Shown here piece after piece: positions 16,717 through 25,733 of a DNA stretch of 64,000 bases. Under the pieces are notes generated by a model. The model was not told the origin of the DNA. It saw nothing but the letters and a program-made list of their open reading frames with translations, and did no database searches. This DNA comes from Alphaproteobacteria bacterium (GTDB lineage: Bacteria; Myxococcota_A; UBA796; UBA2385). A program made the position numbers and the translations under genes. Position 1 is the first letter of the stretch. The number at the start of each line of letters is the position of its first letter. The stretch is from positions 558,001 through 622,000 of the forward strand of contig JACKEY010000005.1 of the NCBI GenBank assembly GCA_020632755.1. Reading direction: 5' to 3'.

Positions 16717-18164
16717 TCGGCACCTCCGAACACGGACACGTCGGCGAACAGGCAGACCGGCGAGGCGTGCCCGACGCGGATCACCTGGTTGGGCTCGCCC
16801 TTGCCGCAGTAGGGCGTGCCGTTGACGTCCCAGGTGCTGCGGTCGCCGACGCCGACCAGGTTGCGCCAGAAGGTCGCCGAGATGCCGCGGTAGTTGGGGT
16901 TGCGGACGATGCCGCGCAGCTCGCCGTCGACGATGAGCCGGCCGAGCTCGCAGCCGAACTGGAACTTGTTGCGGCTGTCGTCGATGGACCAGGACGCGTT
17001 GGTCTCCATGAACACGCCGCGCTCGACCTGGGACACCAGATCCTGCAGCGACTGGTCACCCGGCTCGATGTTCAGGTTCGCCATGCGGTCGATGGGCGGG
17101 CGGTTCCAGGAACAGGCCCGGGCATTGGCCACGCCGGGCAGCCCGGCCCGCGCCTGGCTGATCGCCCCCCCCAGCGGGCGCAGCAGGATGCCGTCCTTGA
17201 TCAGGTACTGCCGCTCGGCGCGGCTGCCGTCGTCGTCGAAGCCGTAGCTGGCCAGCTCGTCGCGGACGGTGGGGTCGAAGCTGACGTCGAGCAGCTCGCT
17301 GCCGTAGCGGTAGCTGCCGAACATGTCGGCGGTGACGAAGCTCGTGCCGGCGTAGTTGCGCTCGTCCCCCAGGATCCGGTCGAGCTCCAGCGGGTGGCCG
17401 ATGCTCTCGTGGATCTGCAGCATCATCTGGTCGGGGGCGAGCAGCAGGTGCATCTCGCCTTCCGGGCAGTCCGGCGCGGCCAGCAGCTGCAGCGCCTCTT
17501 CGCGGAACCGCGGCGCCATGGCGGCGTAGCCGACGGCCGACAGCAGCTCGAGCCCGCCCTGCCGCGTGATGCCGCGGTAGCCAGTGCCCCGCCGCTGGGT
17601 CACGCCGTCGTGGTGGGCGATCACCATCGCGTCGGGGGCCAGCGCCTCGATGCGCTGCAGCACCTCTCCCCCGCCGCTGGTCAGGTAGACCGAGTCGGTC
17701 GCCACCCGCATCAGGGACGTGGTGCGCTCGACGATGCGCTCGTCCCCGCCCAGGTCCGCGCAGACCGACAGCAGCAGGTCCAGCTTGTCCGAGAGGGACC
17801 GCGACTCCCAGGGCTCGGCCACGGGGGTGCGGTACTCGCCGCGCGGGTGGGCGAGCGGCGCCTGGCTGTAGTCGTAGACGCTGGCGCGCGCGCACTCGGC
17901 GGCCCAGGCGCGGGCCCGCTCCGCGGCAGCCCGCAGGCCGGCGACCGACAGATCGGCGGTCGCGGCGTAGCCCATGCCGCCGCCGTGCACGACGGTGACC
18001 ATCGCGCCGGTGTCGACGCTCTCGGACACACCGTCCACGACGTCGTTGCGCACCGACAGCATCTCGGCGCGCTCGGAGACTGCCCGCAGGCTGCAGAAGT
18101 CGACGTCCGGGGGCAGCGCGGCGTGGAAGCGCTGCCGGAGGGTCTCGGGAGGAGCGAGGGACAT
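16713..18164 (-). CDS. tldD: TldD metallopeptidase
   Basis: 483 residues from ATG 18162-18164. The zinc motif HESIGHPLELDR (HExxxH) lies near residue 250, with the following family pattern GDERNYAGTSFVT. The C-terminus has the TldD signature of Asn-rich and Cys residues (ARACSWNRPPIDRMANLNIE, CGKGEPNQVIRVGHASP). With PmbA it digests small or unfolded peptides and matures some ribosomal peptides (microcin B17, amidated precursors). No precursor peptide gene was found nearby. It is 26 bases after namZ, so a link to cell-wall peptide turnover is possible. Confidence 0.88.
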   Translation of the reverse strand: MSLAPPETLRQRFHAALPPDVDFCSLRAVSERAEMLSVRNDVVDGVSESVDTGAMVTVVHGGGMGYAATADLSVAGLRAAAERARAWAAECARASVYDYSQAPLAHPRGEYRTPVAEPWESRSLSDKLDLLLSVCADLGGDERIVERTTSLMRVATDSVYLTSGGGEVLQRIEALAPDAMVIAHHDGVTQRRGTGYRGITRQGGLELLSAVGYAAMAPRFREEALQLLAAPDCPEGEMHLLLAPDQMMLQIHESIGHPLELDRILGDERNYAGTSFVTADMFGSYRYGSELLDVSFDPTVRDELASYGFDDDGSRAERQYLIKDGILLRPLGGAISQARAGLPGVANARACSWNRPPIDRMANLNIEPGDQSLQDLVSQVERGVFMETNASWSIDDSRNKFQFGCELGRLIVDGELRGIVRNPNYRGISATFWRNLVGVGDRSTWDVNGTPYCGKGEPNQVIRVGHASPVCLFADVSVFGGAE

Positions 18165-18190
18165 GGGAGGTCCGGGAGAGGAGGAGGAGC

Positions 18191-19390
18191 TCAGTAGAGG
18201 AGGACTTCTTCGCGACGCTCCGCGAAGTCGGCGAGCTGCCCCGACCAGGCGTCGAGCAGCTCGTCGGGGCGGACGCGGGCCTCGAGGCCCAGACGGGCTT
18301 CCGAGGAGCCGGTCAGCAGGTCGATCGCGATGGGCTCGTCGACGAACTCGTAGGTCTCGGTCCGCCAGCCGAAGCGCGCCGGGTCCTGGCGGAGGAAGGC
18401 CTCCAGCACGACCAGGCCCAGGCGGAAGGCGTCGATGGCGCGGCGCTCGGTGACGTGGATCTCGATGCCGTGGCAGGGCTGGCCGGCGTGCTTCTGGAAG
18501 CGCGGCTCGAAGGTGGCGGCGCGGAAGGCCACACCCTCGACGCCGGCGTCGGCGGCCCCGAGCCGCACCAGGCGCAGCACCTCGGCCCGATCGACCCACG
18601 GGGCGCCGACCAGGTGGAAGGGCCGGGTAGTGCCGCGGCCCTCGGACAGGTTGGTGCCCTCGATCAGGCACAGCCCCGGGTAGAGCGCCGCGGTGTCCAG
18701 GGTCGGCATGTTCGGCGAGGGGTAGACCCAGGGCACGTCGGTCTCGTCGAGCCACTGGTCGCGCCGCCAGCCCAGGCAGGGCACCACCTCCAGCCGGCCG
18801 CCGACGTCGCAGTGGCGCTGGAAGTAGCGGCCGCACTCGCCCATGGTCATGCCGTGGCGCACGGCCAGCGGGAAGGCCGACACGAAGCTCTCGAAGCCCG
18901 GCTGCACCAGGTTGCCCTCGAGCGATGTGCCGTCGATCGGGTTCGGCCGGTCGAGGACGACGACGCGGGTGTCCAGATCGTGGGCCGCGATCACCTGCAG
19001 GATGTACCCGAGGGTCGCCTGGTAGGTGTAATAGCGGGCGCCCACGTCCGCGATGTCGAACAGCAGCACGTCGAGGTCCGCCAGGGACTCGGCGGGCGGA
19101 TGCAGGCTGGCCTCGGTCTCGCCGTACAGGCTCACGGTCTCGATGCTGCCACCGGTGCCGGTCTCGCTCCCGGCGCCGTCGACGCCGATCATGTCCTGGG
19201 CGGTGCTGTCGACGCCGTGTTCCGGCCCGAACAGCCGGCGGATGCGCACGCCGCGGGCCTGCAGCAGCCCCAGGGCGTGGTCGTGGCGCCGATCGACGGC
19301 GGTGTGGTTGCAGCACAGGCCCACGCGGGCGCCCCGGAGCTCGGCCAGGCGCGCCTCGTCCTGCAGCAGTACCTCGAGTCCACTCGGCAT
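18191..19390 (-). CDS. namZ: NamZ-type exo-beta-N-acetylmuramidase (DUF1343)
   Basis: 399 residues, full length for the family. Signature segments are CCNHTAVDRR, RRLFGPEHGVDS, DVLLFDIADVGARYYTYQAT, VVVLDRPNPIDG, VYPSPNMPTLDTAALYPG and EGRGTTRPF, all typical of DUF1343, whose Bacillus member NamZ removes N-acetylmuramic acid from the non-reducing end of wall fragments. No clear signal peptide is seen, so a cytoplasmic role in muropeptide recycling is likely here. First gene of the namZ-tldD-pmbA operon, divergent from the DUF362 gene across 162 bases. Confidence 0.86.
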   Translation of the reverse strand: MPSGLEVLLQDEARLAELRGARVGLCCNHTAVDRRHDHALGLLQARGVRIRRLFGPEHGVDSTAQDMIGVDGAGSETGTGGSIETVSLYGETEASLHPPAESLADLDVLLFDIADVGARYYTYQATLGYILQVIAAHDLDTRVVVLDRPNPIDGTSLEGNLVQPGFESFVSAFPLAVRHGMTMGECGRYFQRHCDVGGRLEVVPCLGWRRDQWLDETDVPWVYPSPNMPTLDTAALYPGLCLIEGTNLSEGRGTTRPFHLVGAPWVDRAEVLRLVRLGAADAGVEGVAFRAATFEPRFQKHAGQPCHGIEIHVTERRAIDAFRLGLVVLEAFLRQDPARFGWRTETYEFVDEPIAIDLLTGSSEARLGLEARVRPDELLDAWSGQLADFAERREEVLLY

Positions 19391-19552
19391 CCTGGTCCTC
19401 CGGAGCGATGGACGCGCCTATCTCCTCGCCCGCCCCCGCGCGGCCCCTCCACGTGATGCGACAGCCCGTCCTCGTCCACCTTGCCGCCCTGCCCGCCGTG
19501 GCGACCTTCGGGTTAGCCAGCCCCCCTCTCCCGCGACGCCCCCGAGGAACCC

Positions 19553-20746
19553 ATGCGCGACGTCACCGAGATCCCGGTCACCACGAGCGACGGCAAGAGC
19601 ATCGTCGCGGCGGTGCACACCACCCCCGAGACCGTGATCGAGGACTACGCCCGCCTGCTCGACATCGCGCGCGTGACCGAGGCGCTGACGCCCGGCAAGA
19701 CGACGATCCTCAAGAACAACATCAGCTGGCACATGCTCTACCCGAGCGCCAACACGACCCCCTGGCAGATCGAGGGCGTGACCCGCAAGCTGCGCGAGGA
19801 CGGCTTCGACGACCTGGTCGTGGTCGAGAACCGCACCGTCGTCACCAAGGCCAAGAAGGGCGAACAGCTCAACAACTTCACGCCGGTCCACGAGCGCTAC
19901 GGGCTGCCGATCCGGTACAACTTCAACCCCGCCGACATGCGCTGGGTCACCTACGAGCCCAAGAGCGGGCCGTTCCTGGTGCTGGACAAGGTCTTCCCCA
20001 ACGGCGTGCGCATCCCGGACTACTTCTTCGACAAGAACGTGGTCCACCTGCCGACGGTGAAGACCCACATCTACACCGACTACACCTGCGCCCTGAAGAA
20101 CGCCTTCGGCGGGCTGCTGGACAAGACGCGGCACTACACCCACTCGGTCATCCACGAGACCCTGGTGGACCTGCTGCGGGTGCAGAAGGAGATCCAGGCC
20201 GGCACCTTCGCGGTCGCCGACGCCACCACCGCCGGCAGCGGCCCAGGGCCGCGCACCATGACCCCGGTGGTCAAGAACCTGCTCCTGGCCAGCAACGATC
20301 AGGTCGCCATCGACGCCGTCGCCGCCAAGCTCATCGGCTTCGACCCGATGGACGTCAAGTGCATCCGGCTGGCCCACGAGCACGGGCTCGGCAAGGGCCG
20401 GCTGGACGAGATCGAGGTGCTGGGCGACCTGAGCACCGCCGACGTCAAGAAGACCAACTGGGACTTCGTGGTCGGCGACAACGCCGCCAGCAAGGTCGGC
20501 GACTTCTTCTGGTTCGGGCCCATGAAGCCGCTGGCCAAGCTGATGTTCCAGACGCCGATGGTCAACGCCTTCATCATGGGCAGCTTCGTGTACCACGACT
20601 ACATCTGGTACCCGATGCAGGGCCGCAAGGTGGTCGACGAGTGGCTGCAGAACACCGAGTGGGGCCACAAGTTCCTGGAGTACGGCGACCCCTTCGCGGC
20701 CGAACAGGCGGGCCTGCTGGGCAAGCTGCGGCCCCGGCGCGCCTGA
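19553..20746 (+). CDS. DUF362-domain protein
   Basis: 397 residues, RBS GAGGAA. The DUF362 pattern is seen in TTILKNNISWHMLYPSANTT, VVHLPTVKTHIYTDYTCALK, the conserved NAFGGLLDK, and VAIDAVAAKLIGFDP. Many relatives carry an extra ferredoxin-like 4Fe-4S domain; none is visible here, and the C-terminus is a Trp/Tyr-rich tail (YHDYIWYPMQGRKVVDEWLQ). The biochemical role of the family is unsettled. The gene converges on a class IV aminotransferase only seven bases away. Confidence 0.78.
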   Translation: MRDVTEIPVTTSDGKSIVAAVHTTPETVIEDYARLLDIARVTEALTPGKTTILKNNISWHMLYPSANTTPWQIEGVTRKLREDGFDDLVVVENRTVVTKAKKGEQLNNFTPVHERYGLPIRYNFNPADMRWVTYEPKSGPFLVLDKVFPNGVRIPDYFFDKNVVHLPTVKTHIYTDYTCALKNAFGGLLDKTRHYTHSVIHETLVDLLRVQKEIQAGTFAVADATTAGSGPGPRTMTPVVKNLLLASNDQVAIDAVAAKLIGFDPMDVKCIRLAHEHGLGKGRLDEIEVLGDLSTADVKKTNWDFVVGDNAASKVGDFFWFGPMKPLAKLMFQTPMVNAFIMGSFVYHDYIWYPMQGRKVVDEWLQNTEWGHKFLEYGDPFAAEQAGLLGKLRPRRA

Positions 20747-20753
20747 GCCCAGC

Positions 20754-21536
20754 TCAGCCCCGGAAGCCCGACCGCACCGCCGCCAGCAGCTTCGCGCCGA
20801 CCGGGCCGGCACCCGGCGCGGGGGCGCCGTCGAGCTCGACGATCGGCAGCAGCAGCTTGAGCGACGAGCTGATGTAGAGCTCGTCCCACGGGCCTGCGGC
20901 CGGGGTCGCGCCTTCGTGAACGGGCACCCCGTGCTCGGCCGCCGCCTGCAGCACCCGCGCCCGGGTCACGCCGCACAGGATGCGGCCGTCGTCGGCTGCG
21001 GTGTGCAGCACGCCGTCCCGGACGGCGAAGGCGTTGCTCCAGGTGCCTTCGAGCAGCAGGCCCGCGGCGTCGACCCACAGCACCTCGTCGACGCCCGCGG
21101 CGGACAGGGCCGCGAAGCCCACGGCGCGGCTGCAGTGCTTCACCCGCCCGGACAGGTGGGTCTGCGCCGGCCAGGCGCGGGTCACGGCGCGGATCCGGTC
21201 GGGCGGCGCCGGGAGCGGCCGGGCGACCACGATCCGCCGCCCGCCGTGGGTCAGCAGCAGCCGGAGCGAGGCTTCCCCGGGGATCGCCCGCGCCGCGGCG
21301 TGCAGCTCGGCCGCGAGCACGGCGCGGGCGGGCAGCGGGACCTGGAGGGCGCCCGCACTCGCGGTCAGCCGGTCGAGGTGGTCGTCGAGGTGCGGGAGGG
21401 CGCCGTCGTGGGTGCGCAGGGTCTCGAAGACCGCGACCCCGCGGACCAGGCCCAGGTCGTCGACGTCGATCGGGGCGGTGCCGTCGGGGCGCTCGACGCC
21501 GTCGACGAGCACGAAGCGGGCGGAGGAGGAGGCCAT
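20754..21536 (-). CDS. Class IV PLP-dependent aminotransferase/lyase (PabC/DAAT/BCAT family)
   Basis: 260 residues. Fold-type IV marks: GLVRGVAVFETLRTHDG near residue 30, the likely PLP lysine in SGRVKHCSRAVGFAAL, the E-x-x-x-N signature LLLEGTWSNAFAV, and GVTRARVLQAAAEHG. Candidates are aminodeoxychorismate lyase, D-amino acid aminotransferase or a branched-chain aminotransferase; length and weak conservation favour the PabC/DAT side. Neighbours do not decide it. A 232-bp gap separates its start from the divergent protease gene. Confidence 0.78.
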   Translation of the reverse strand: MASSSARFVLVDGVERPDGTAPIDVDDLGLVRGVAVFETLRTHDGALPHLDDHLDRLTASAGALQVPLPARAVLAAELHAAARAIPGEASLRLLLTHGGRRIVVARPLPAPPDRIRAVTRAWPAQTHLSGRVKHCSRAVGFAALSAAGVDEVLWVDAAGLLLEGTWSNAFAVRDGVLHTAADDGRILCGVTRARVLQAAAEHGVPVHEGATPAAGPWDELYISSSLKLLLPIVELDGAPAPGAGPVGAKLLAAVRSGFRG

Positions 21537-21768
21537 CGACGGGCCCGTATCCGCGGGCGTCCGCGTCCGCTTGCAGAGGCTTGACAGGTCGAGAGGGAGA
21601 AGCGCTTGCGGCTCGCGCGCTGTGTGAAATGATGGTGACGGCACCGGCGACGGGAGGCGTTTCCTCCCGAGCGCTCTTCCTCTGTGTCCGGACGACGACC
21701 GGTTCGGAACGCAGTGAGCGCACCCGTCTCTGCTCCTGCAACGCTCCTTCGTCGCCACCGAGGTCGCC

Positions 21769-23412
21769 ATGTCCCGTCGCCTGCTGCCGCTCCTGCTCCC
21801 CGCCCTGGCCCTGACCGCCACGTCCCTGTCCGCAACGTCCCTGGTCGCCTGCGACCCCGGCGGCGGCGACAGCGTCCTGGCCGACAGCCACGACTGGCTG
21901 GACCGCGAGGTCCTGGTCGCCCTGGACGACGACGCCGACGGCGTGGCCCGCATGCGGGTGCAGAAGGACTTCGGCCTGGCCGAGATCGACCGCATCGACG
22001 CCCTGGGCATCGCGCGGCTCGAGATCGCCGACGGCCGCGAGGTCGGCCAGGTGGCCGCCCTGCTCGAGGGCGACCCGAGCGTGCGCTACGCCGAGCCCAA
22101 CTACATCGCCCAGGCCTACAGCACGACGAGCCCCAACGATCCCTACCTGGGCTACCAGTGGAACCTCGAGCAGATCGACGCCAAGGGCGCGTGGACCCAC
22201 GGGACGGGCGCCGGCGTCGTCGTGGCGGTGCTCGACACCGGCGTGCGCAAGGGCGGACGCGACGGCATCACCAACCTGCTGGCCGGCTACGACTTCTACA
22301 ACAACGACAGCGACCCGACCGACGGCGACGGACACGGGACCTTCGTGGCCGGCACCATCGGCCAGCGCACGGACAACGGCATCGGCGTCGCGGGCGTGGC
22401 GCCCGGCGTCGACATCCTGCCCGTCAAGGTCATGAGCGACAGCGGCTACGGCGACATCAACGCGATCAGCAACGGTGTGGTCTGGTCGACCCAGCAGGGC
22501 GCCAGCGTCATCAACATGAGCCTGGGCAGCGCCTACCCGAGCCGCACCCTGGAAGACGCGGTCGACTACGCCTACAGCAACGGCGTGACGGTCGTCGCGG
22601 CCACGGGCAACGAATACGCCCGCCAGGTCGGCTACCCGGCGGCCTACGACAGCGTCATCGCCGTCGGCGCCAGCCGCTACGACGGCAGCCGCGCGGCCTA
22701 CAGCAACACGGGCACGGGCATCGACATCCTGGCCCCGGGCGGCGACACCCAGGTGGACCAGAACGGCGACGGCTACGCCGACGGCGTGCTGCAGGAGACC
22801 ATCGAGCGCGGCCAGTTCACCTACACCTTCTGGGAAGGCACCAGCATGGCGACACCACACGTCGCCGCGGCGGCCGCGCTCGTCTACGCCCAGGGGGTCG
22901 ACGACCCCGCCGAGGTCTACGAGATCCTGACGTCGACCGCCCAGGACGTCGGCAGCCGCGGCTACGACACGTCGACCGGCTACGGCCTGCTCGACGTCGG
23001 CGCGGCCGTGGCGCTGGCCAGCAGCAGCGGCGGCTCCTCGGGTGGCTCTTCGGGTGGTTCCTCGGGCGGCTCCTCGGGCGGCTCGGGCGGCAGTGCCGGC
23101 AGCGACGACGGGGGCTCGACCGGCGGCTCGACGGGCAGCGGCGACAGCAGCACCGACCGGACCGCGCCGGTGCTGTCGGGCGTGACCGGCGACGTGACCG
23201 GCAACCGGTTCACCATCGAGTGGACCACCGACGAGAAGGCCGACACCTACATCGACTTCGAGACCTACGGCATGTTCGGCGACGACGCGCTGAGCACCAG
23301 CCACAGCCTGAGCTTCACGGGCCGGCAGGGCGACACCTACACCTTCGACCTGTACAGCACCGATGCCGCCGGCAACACCGGCACCAGCGGGACCTGGCAG
23401 ATCAGCCTGTAG
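21769..23412 (+). CDS. Subtilisin-like (S8) serine protease, predicted lipoprotein
   Basis: 547 residues. Signal sequence with lipobox LVAC (Cys 28). An I9-like propeptide region (about 40-120) contains VRYAEPNYIAQAYS. The catalytic triad is visible: Asp156 (VVAVLDTGV), His189 (GDGHGTFVAG), Ser359 (GTSMATPHVA), with oxyanion Asn281 (AATGNE). A Ser/Gly linker (about 420-445) leads to a C-terminal beta domain of about 90 residues (fibronectin III-like, ending GTSGTWQISL). It likely cleaves proteins at the cell surface. Its stop and the stop of the convergent gene are one base apart. Confidence 0.93.
   Translation: MSRRLLPLLLPALALTATSLSATSLVACDPGGGDSVLADSHDWLDREVLVALDDDADGVARMRVQKDFGLAEIDRIDALGIARLEIADGREVGQVAALLEGDPSVRYAEPNYIAQAYSTTSPNDPYLGYQWNLEQIDAKGAWTHGTGAGVVVAVLDTGVRKGGRDGITNLLAGYDFYNNDSDPTDGDGHGTFVAGTIGQRTDNGIGVAGVAPGVDILPVKVMSDSGYGDINAISNGVVWSTQQGASVINMSLGSAYPSRTLEDAVDYAYSNGVTVVAATGNEYARQVGYPAAYDSVIAVGASRYDGSRAAYSNTGTGIDILAPGGDTQVDQNGDGYADGVLQETIERGQFTYTFWEGTSMATPHVAAAAALVYAQGVDDPAEVYEILTSTAQDVGSRGYDTSTGYGLLDVGAAVALASSSGGSSGGSSGGSSGGSSGGSGGSAGSDDGGSTGGSTGSGDSSTDRTAPVLSGVTGDVTGNRFTIEWTTDEKADTYIDFETYGMFGDDALSTSHSLSFTGRQGDTYTFDLYSTDAAGNTGTSGTWQISL
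23029..23085. repeat. Tandem 12-bp repeat coding for a Ser-Gly linker
   Basis: Four copies of a 12-base unit (GGCGGCTCCTCG and close variants) plus a shortened copy encode repeated Gly-Gly-Ser-Ser inside the protease gene. It separates the catalytic domain from the C-terminal domain. Third-position differences between copies show it is not a brand-new expansion. Confidence 0.9.
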
Positions 23413-23413
23413 C

Positions 23414-24349
23414 TCAGGCCGGGCAGGCGCCGCCGGCCTCGGTCTCCTCGCGGGGCCGGGGCCAGGCAGGGTTCGGCCGGAACCGGGGGGCCGGGGCGAA
23501 CAGCGACAGCTGCAGGTCCTCGTCCAGGGCCAGCAGGTGGCCCTGGGGCACTTCCTCCCAGATGTCCTCGGCGCCGATCCGCTCGCTGGCCACCAGCAGG
23601 TGGTTGCAGCGCCGCACGGGCCCGTCCGGCGCCTGCTTGGGCAGAGGACGAAGCGCGGCGAAGCAGATCTTGTCCGCCGTGCAGCTGTCGTAGTCCCGGC
23701 AGCTGACCTTCTGGGTGGCCAGGAACAGCTCCAGGCCGGCGCGCTGGGCGAACAGCGCGGCGCCGTTGGTCAGGATGAAGTTCAGGATGGGGGGCTCGAG
23801 GCCGGCGGTCTCACACCAGCCGTAGATTCGGTCGACCGCGTCGCGCAGCGCGACCGCCGCCACGGAGACGTCGATCTCCGCGTGCCCCAGGTGGCACTGG
23901 CCGACGCCGTGCAGCGCGGACAGCAGGTAGAAGAACAGGTGCTCGCTGTCGGTGTTGCCGAAGATCAGCGGACGCAGCTCCGGCAGGGTGGCGTCGAGCA
24001 CCCGGTCCCGCACCGCGTCGAAGCCGAAGATGGTCCCGTTGTGGGCCAGCATCCACCGGCCGTGGCGGAACGGGTGGCTGTTGAGCTGGTCGACCACGCC
24101 GACCGTGGCCCGTCGGACGTGCACCACGAAGGTGTGCGAGGTCAGGCGCTTGGTGATCCGGGCGAAGCGCTCGTCTCCAGCGGCGCCACTCTCGGCCTTG
24201 AGCACGTAGGGGTCCTGGCCGAGGAACCAGCCGATGCCCCAGCCGTCGGCGTGGTAGCGGGCCTGCGAGGCGATGGCGTTCTCCGCTTCCAGCAGGCTGC
24301 GGTGCGCCTGGCTGGGGACGTTGCTGCGGAAGCCGAACAGCCGGCACAT
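23414..24349 (-). CDS. Class II glutamine amidotransferase (YafJ/EgtC-like)
   Basis: 311 residues. N-terminal Cys2 (MCRLFGFRS) is the amidotransferase nucleophile; other Ntn features are ADGWGIGWFLGQ, VVHVRRATVG (glutamine-binding Arg), SHPFRHGRWMLAHNGTIFGF and FGNTDSEHLFFYLL. This is a stand-alone glutaminase domain; in mycobacteria the related EgtC acts in ergothioneine synthesis, while YafJ is uncharacterised. No ergothioneine genes are near, so the acceptor is unknown. Confidence 0.85.
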   Translation of the reverse strand: MCRLFGFRSNVPSQAHRSLLEAENAIASQARYHADGWGIGWFLGQDPYVLKAESGAAGDERFARITKRLTSHTFVVHVRRATVGVVDQLNSHPFRHGRWMLAHNGTIFGFDAVRDRVLDATLPELRPLIFGNTDSEHLFFYLLSALHGVGQCHLGHAEIDVSVAAVALRDAVDRIYGWCETAGLEPPILNFILTNGAALFAQRAGLELFLATQKVSCRDYDSCTADKICFAALRPLPKQAPDGPVRRCNHLLVASERIGAEDIWEEVPQGHLLALDEDLQLSLFAPAPRFRPNPAWPRPREETEAGGACPA

Positions 24350-24489
24350 CGAGAGCCTCGGGGCGAAGGCCGACTCCTACCGCGGGACCGGGGGACCGGC
24401 ATCCTGCGCGCCGGAGGCCGCTGGAGCGGATACGTGCGAGTGCTGGCCCCAGCGGGGCCCTCCTCCTCCTCTCCTCCCCTCCCCGCGGC

Positions 24490-24909
24490 ATGCTGAACCT
24501 CGGCTTCGGCGAGATCGCGCTCATCATGGTCCTGGCCCTGGTGGTCGTCGGACCCGAGCGGCTCCCCTACATGATCCGCTACCTGGGGCGGCAGTACGGC
24601 AAGCTGATGCGGGCCAGCGACGAGCTGCGCCGCGCCTTCGTGCTCGAGGCGGACCGCATGGACGCCGAGCAGCGCACGGAAGAGCTGCGCAAGCGCCGCG
24701 AACAGGCCCGCAAGCGGGCCGAGGAGCTGCGCGCCGCGCGGGAAGCCGGCGAGCCCGAGCCCGAGGGCGGGCCCACCTTGCCCCCCGACGCTGCCGTGCG
24801 GCCCGCCCCGCCGCCCGAGCCCGCCGACGCCGGCGATGCCGCCGCCCAGGCCCTCGACGCCGCGGGCATCGAGCAGGCGCCGCCTCCGAAGACCGGAGAG
24901 CCGACGTGA
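24490..24909 (+). CDS. tatB: Twin-arginine translocase subunit TatB (or TatA-like)
   Basis: 139 residues. One N-terminal membrane helix with the TatA/B pattern MLNLGFGEIALIMVLALVVV followed by GPERLP, then an amphipathic helix (YMIRYLGRQYGKLMRASDEL), a charged coiled region rich in Arg/Glu (70-95), and a Pro/Ala-rich tail. The length and long tail favour TatB; the FGE motif is TatA-like, so it could serve both roles. It overlaps tatC by four bases (GTGA). Confidence 0.82.
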   Translation: MLNLGFGEIALIMVLALVVVGPERLPYMIRYLGRQYGKLMRASDELRRAFVLEADRMDAEQRTEELRKRREQARKRAEELRAAREAGEPEPEGGPTLPPDAAVRPAPPPEPADAGDAAAQALDAAGIEQAPPPKTGEPT

Positions 24910-25724
24910 GCCGCAAGGAGAAGCTCGACGTGCACGGCAACCCCGTGACACCCGGCATCGACGACGAGGACCCGGTCGAGAACTACCGGATGCCGTTGCT
25001 CGAGCACCTGGTCGAGCTGCGCAGCCGCATGATCAAGGCGCTGGCCGCGGCCCTGGTCAGCGTGTCGGTCTGCCTGCTGTTCTCCGAGAAGATCTGGGCC
25101 TTCCTGGTCGCCCCCATGAACAAGGCCCTGTACACCACGGGCCGGGGCACCATGGCCATGACGACGGCCCTCGAAGGCTTCGTCACCATGATGAAGGTCG
25201 CCGGCGTGGCCGGGCTCATCATCGCGAGCCCCGTGATCTTCTGGCAGATCTGGAAGTTCGTCGCGCCGGGGCTGTACCCCAGCGAGAAGAAGCCCGTGCT
25301 GCCGCTGGTCATCGCGAGCTCGGGCCTGTTCACCCTGGGCGCGGCCTTCGGCTACTTCGTCATCTTCGAGTACGCATTCCCCTACTTCCTGGAGTTCGCG
25401 GCCGAAGACGTCCAGGCCGTGCTGTCCATCGACGCCTACCTGGGCATGGCGACCAAGCTGCTGCTGGCCTTCGGGCTCTGCTTCCAGCTGCCCGTGGTCG
25501 TCTATTTCCTGGCGCGCATCGGGCTCATCGACGCCCGGGACATGATCTCGAGCTTCAAGTACAGCGTCGTCGCCATGTTCGTCATCGCGGCGATGATCAC
25601 GCCGCCCGACGTCATCAGCCAGCTCCTGATGGCCGGCCCGCTGCTCATCCTCTACGGCGTCGGCATCATCATCGCGTGGCTGGTCAGCACCAAGAAGCGG
25701 GACGAGCTGCCCGTCGCGGACTAG
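24906..25724 (+). CDS. tatC: Twin-arginine translocase subunit TatC
   Basis: 272 residues from GTG 24906. After a 35-residue hydrophilic lead, LLEHLVELRSRMIKALAAAL matches the conserved cytoplasmic start of TatC. Six membrane segments follow, with the family stretches IIASPVIFWQIWKFVAPGLY, PSEKKPVLP, a GYFVIFEYAFPYFLEFA loop and MITPPDVISQLLMAGPLLIL. TatC reads the twin-arginine signal peptide and, with TatB, recruits TatA to export folded proteins. No separate tatA is adjacent. Confidence 0.94.
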   Translation: MSRKEKLDVHGNPVTPGIDDEDPVENYRMPLLEHLVELRSRMIKALAAALVSVSVCLLFSEKIWAFLVAPMNKALYTTGRGTMAMTTALEGFVTMMKVAGVAGLIIASPVIFWQIWKFVAPGLYPSEKKPVLPLVIASSGLFTLGAAFGYFVIFEYAFPYFLEFAAEDVQAVLSIDAYLGMATKLLLAFGLCFQLPVVVYFLARIGLIDARDMISSFKYSVVAMFVIAAMITPPDVISQLLMAGPLLILYGVGIIIAWLVSTKKRDELPVAD

Positions 25725-25733
25725 TCGCAGGGC

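Noticed and set aside
20744..20756. Small palindrome (TGAGC/GCTCA) spanning both convergent stop codons
   Set aside because: Only a five-base stem; the complementary stops TGA/TCA create symmetry by chance. Similar weak dyads lie at 6785-6800 and 12066-12078.
21581..21586. A perfect TTGACA before the subtilase gene
   Set aside because: No -10-like hexamer at 15-19 bases downstream (the sequence there is GC-rich), and the leader would be over 150 bases. I do not call a promoter on one box.
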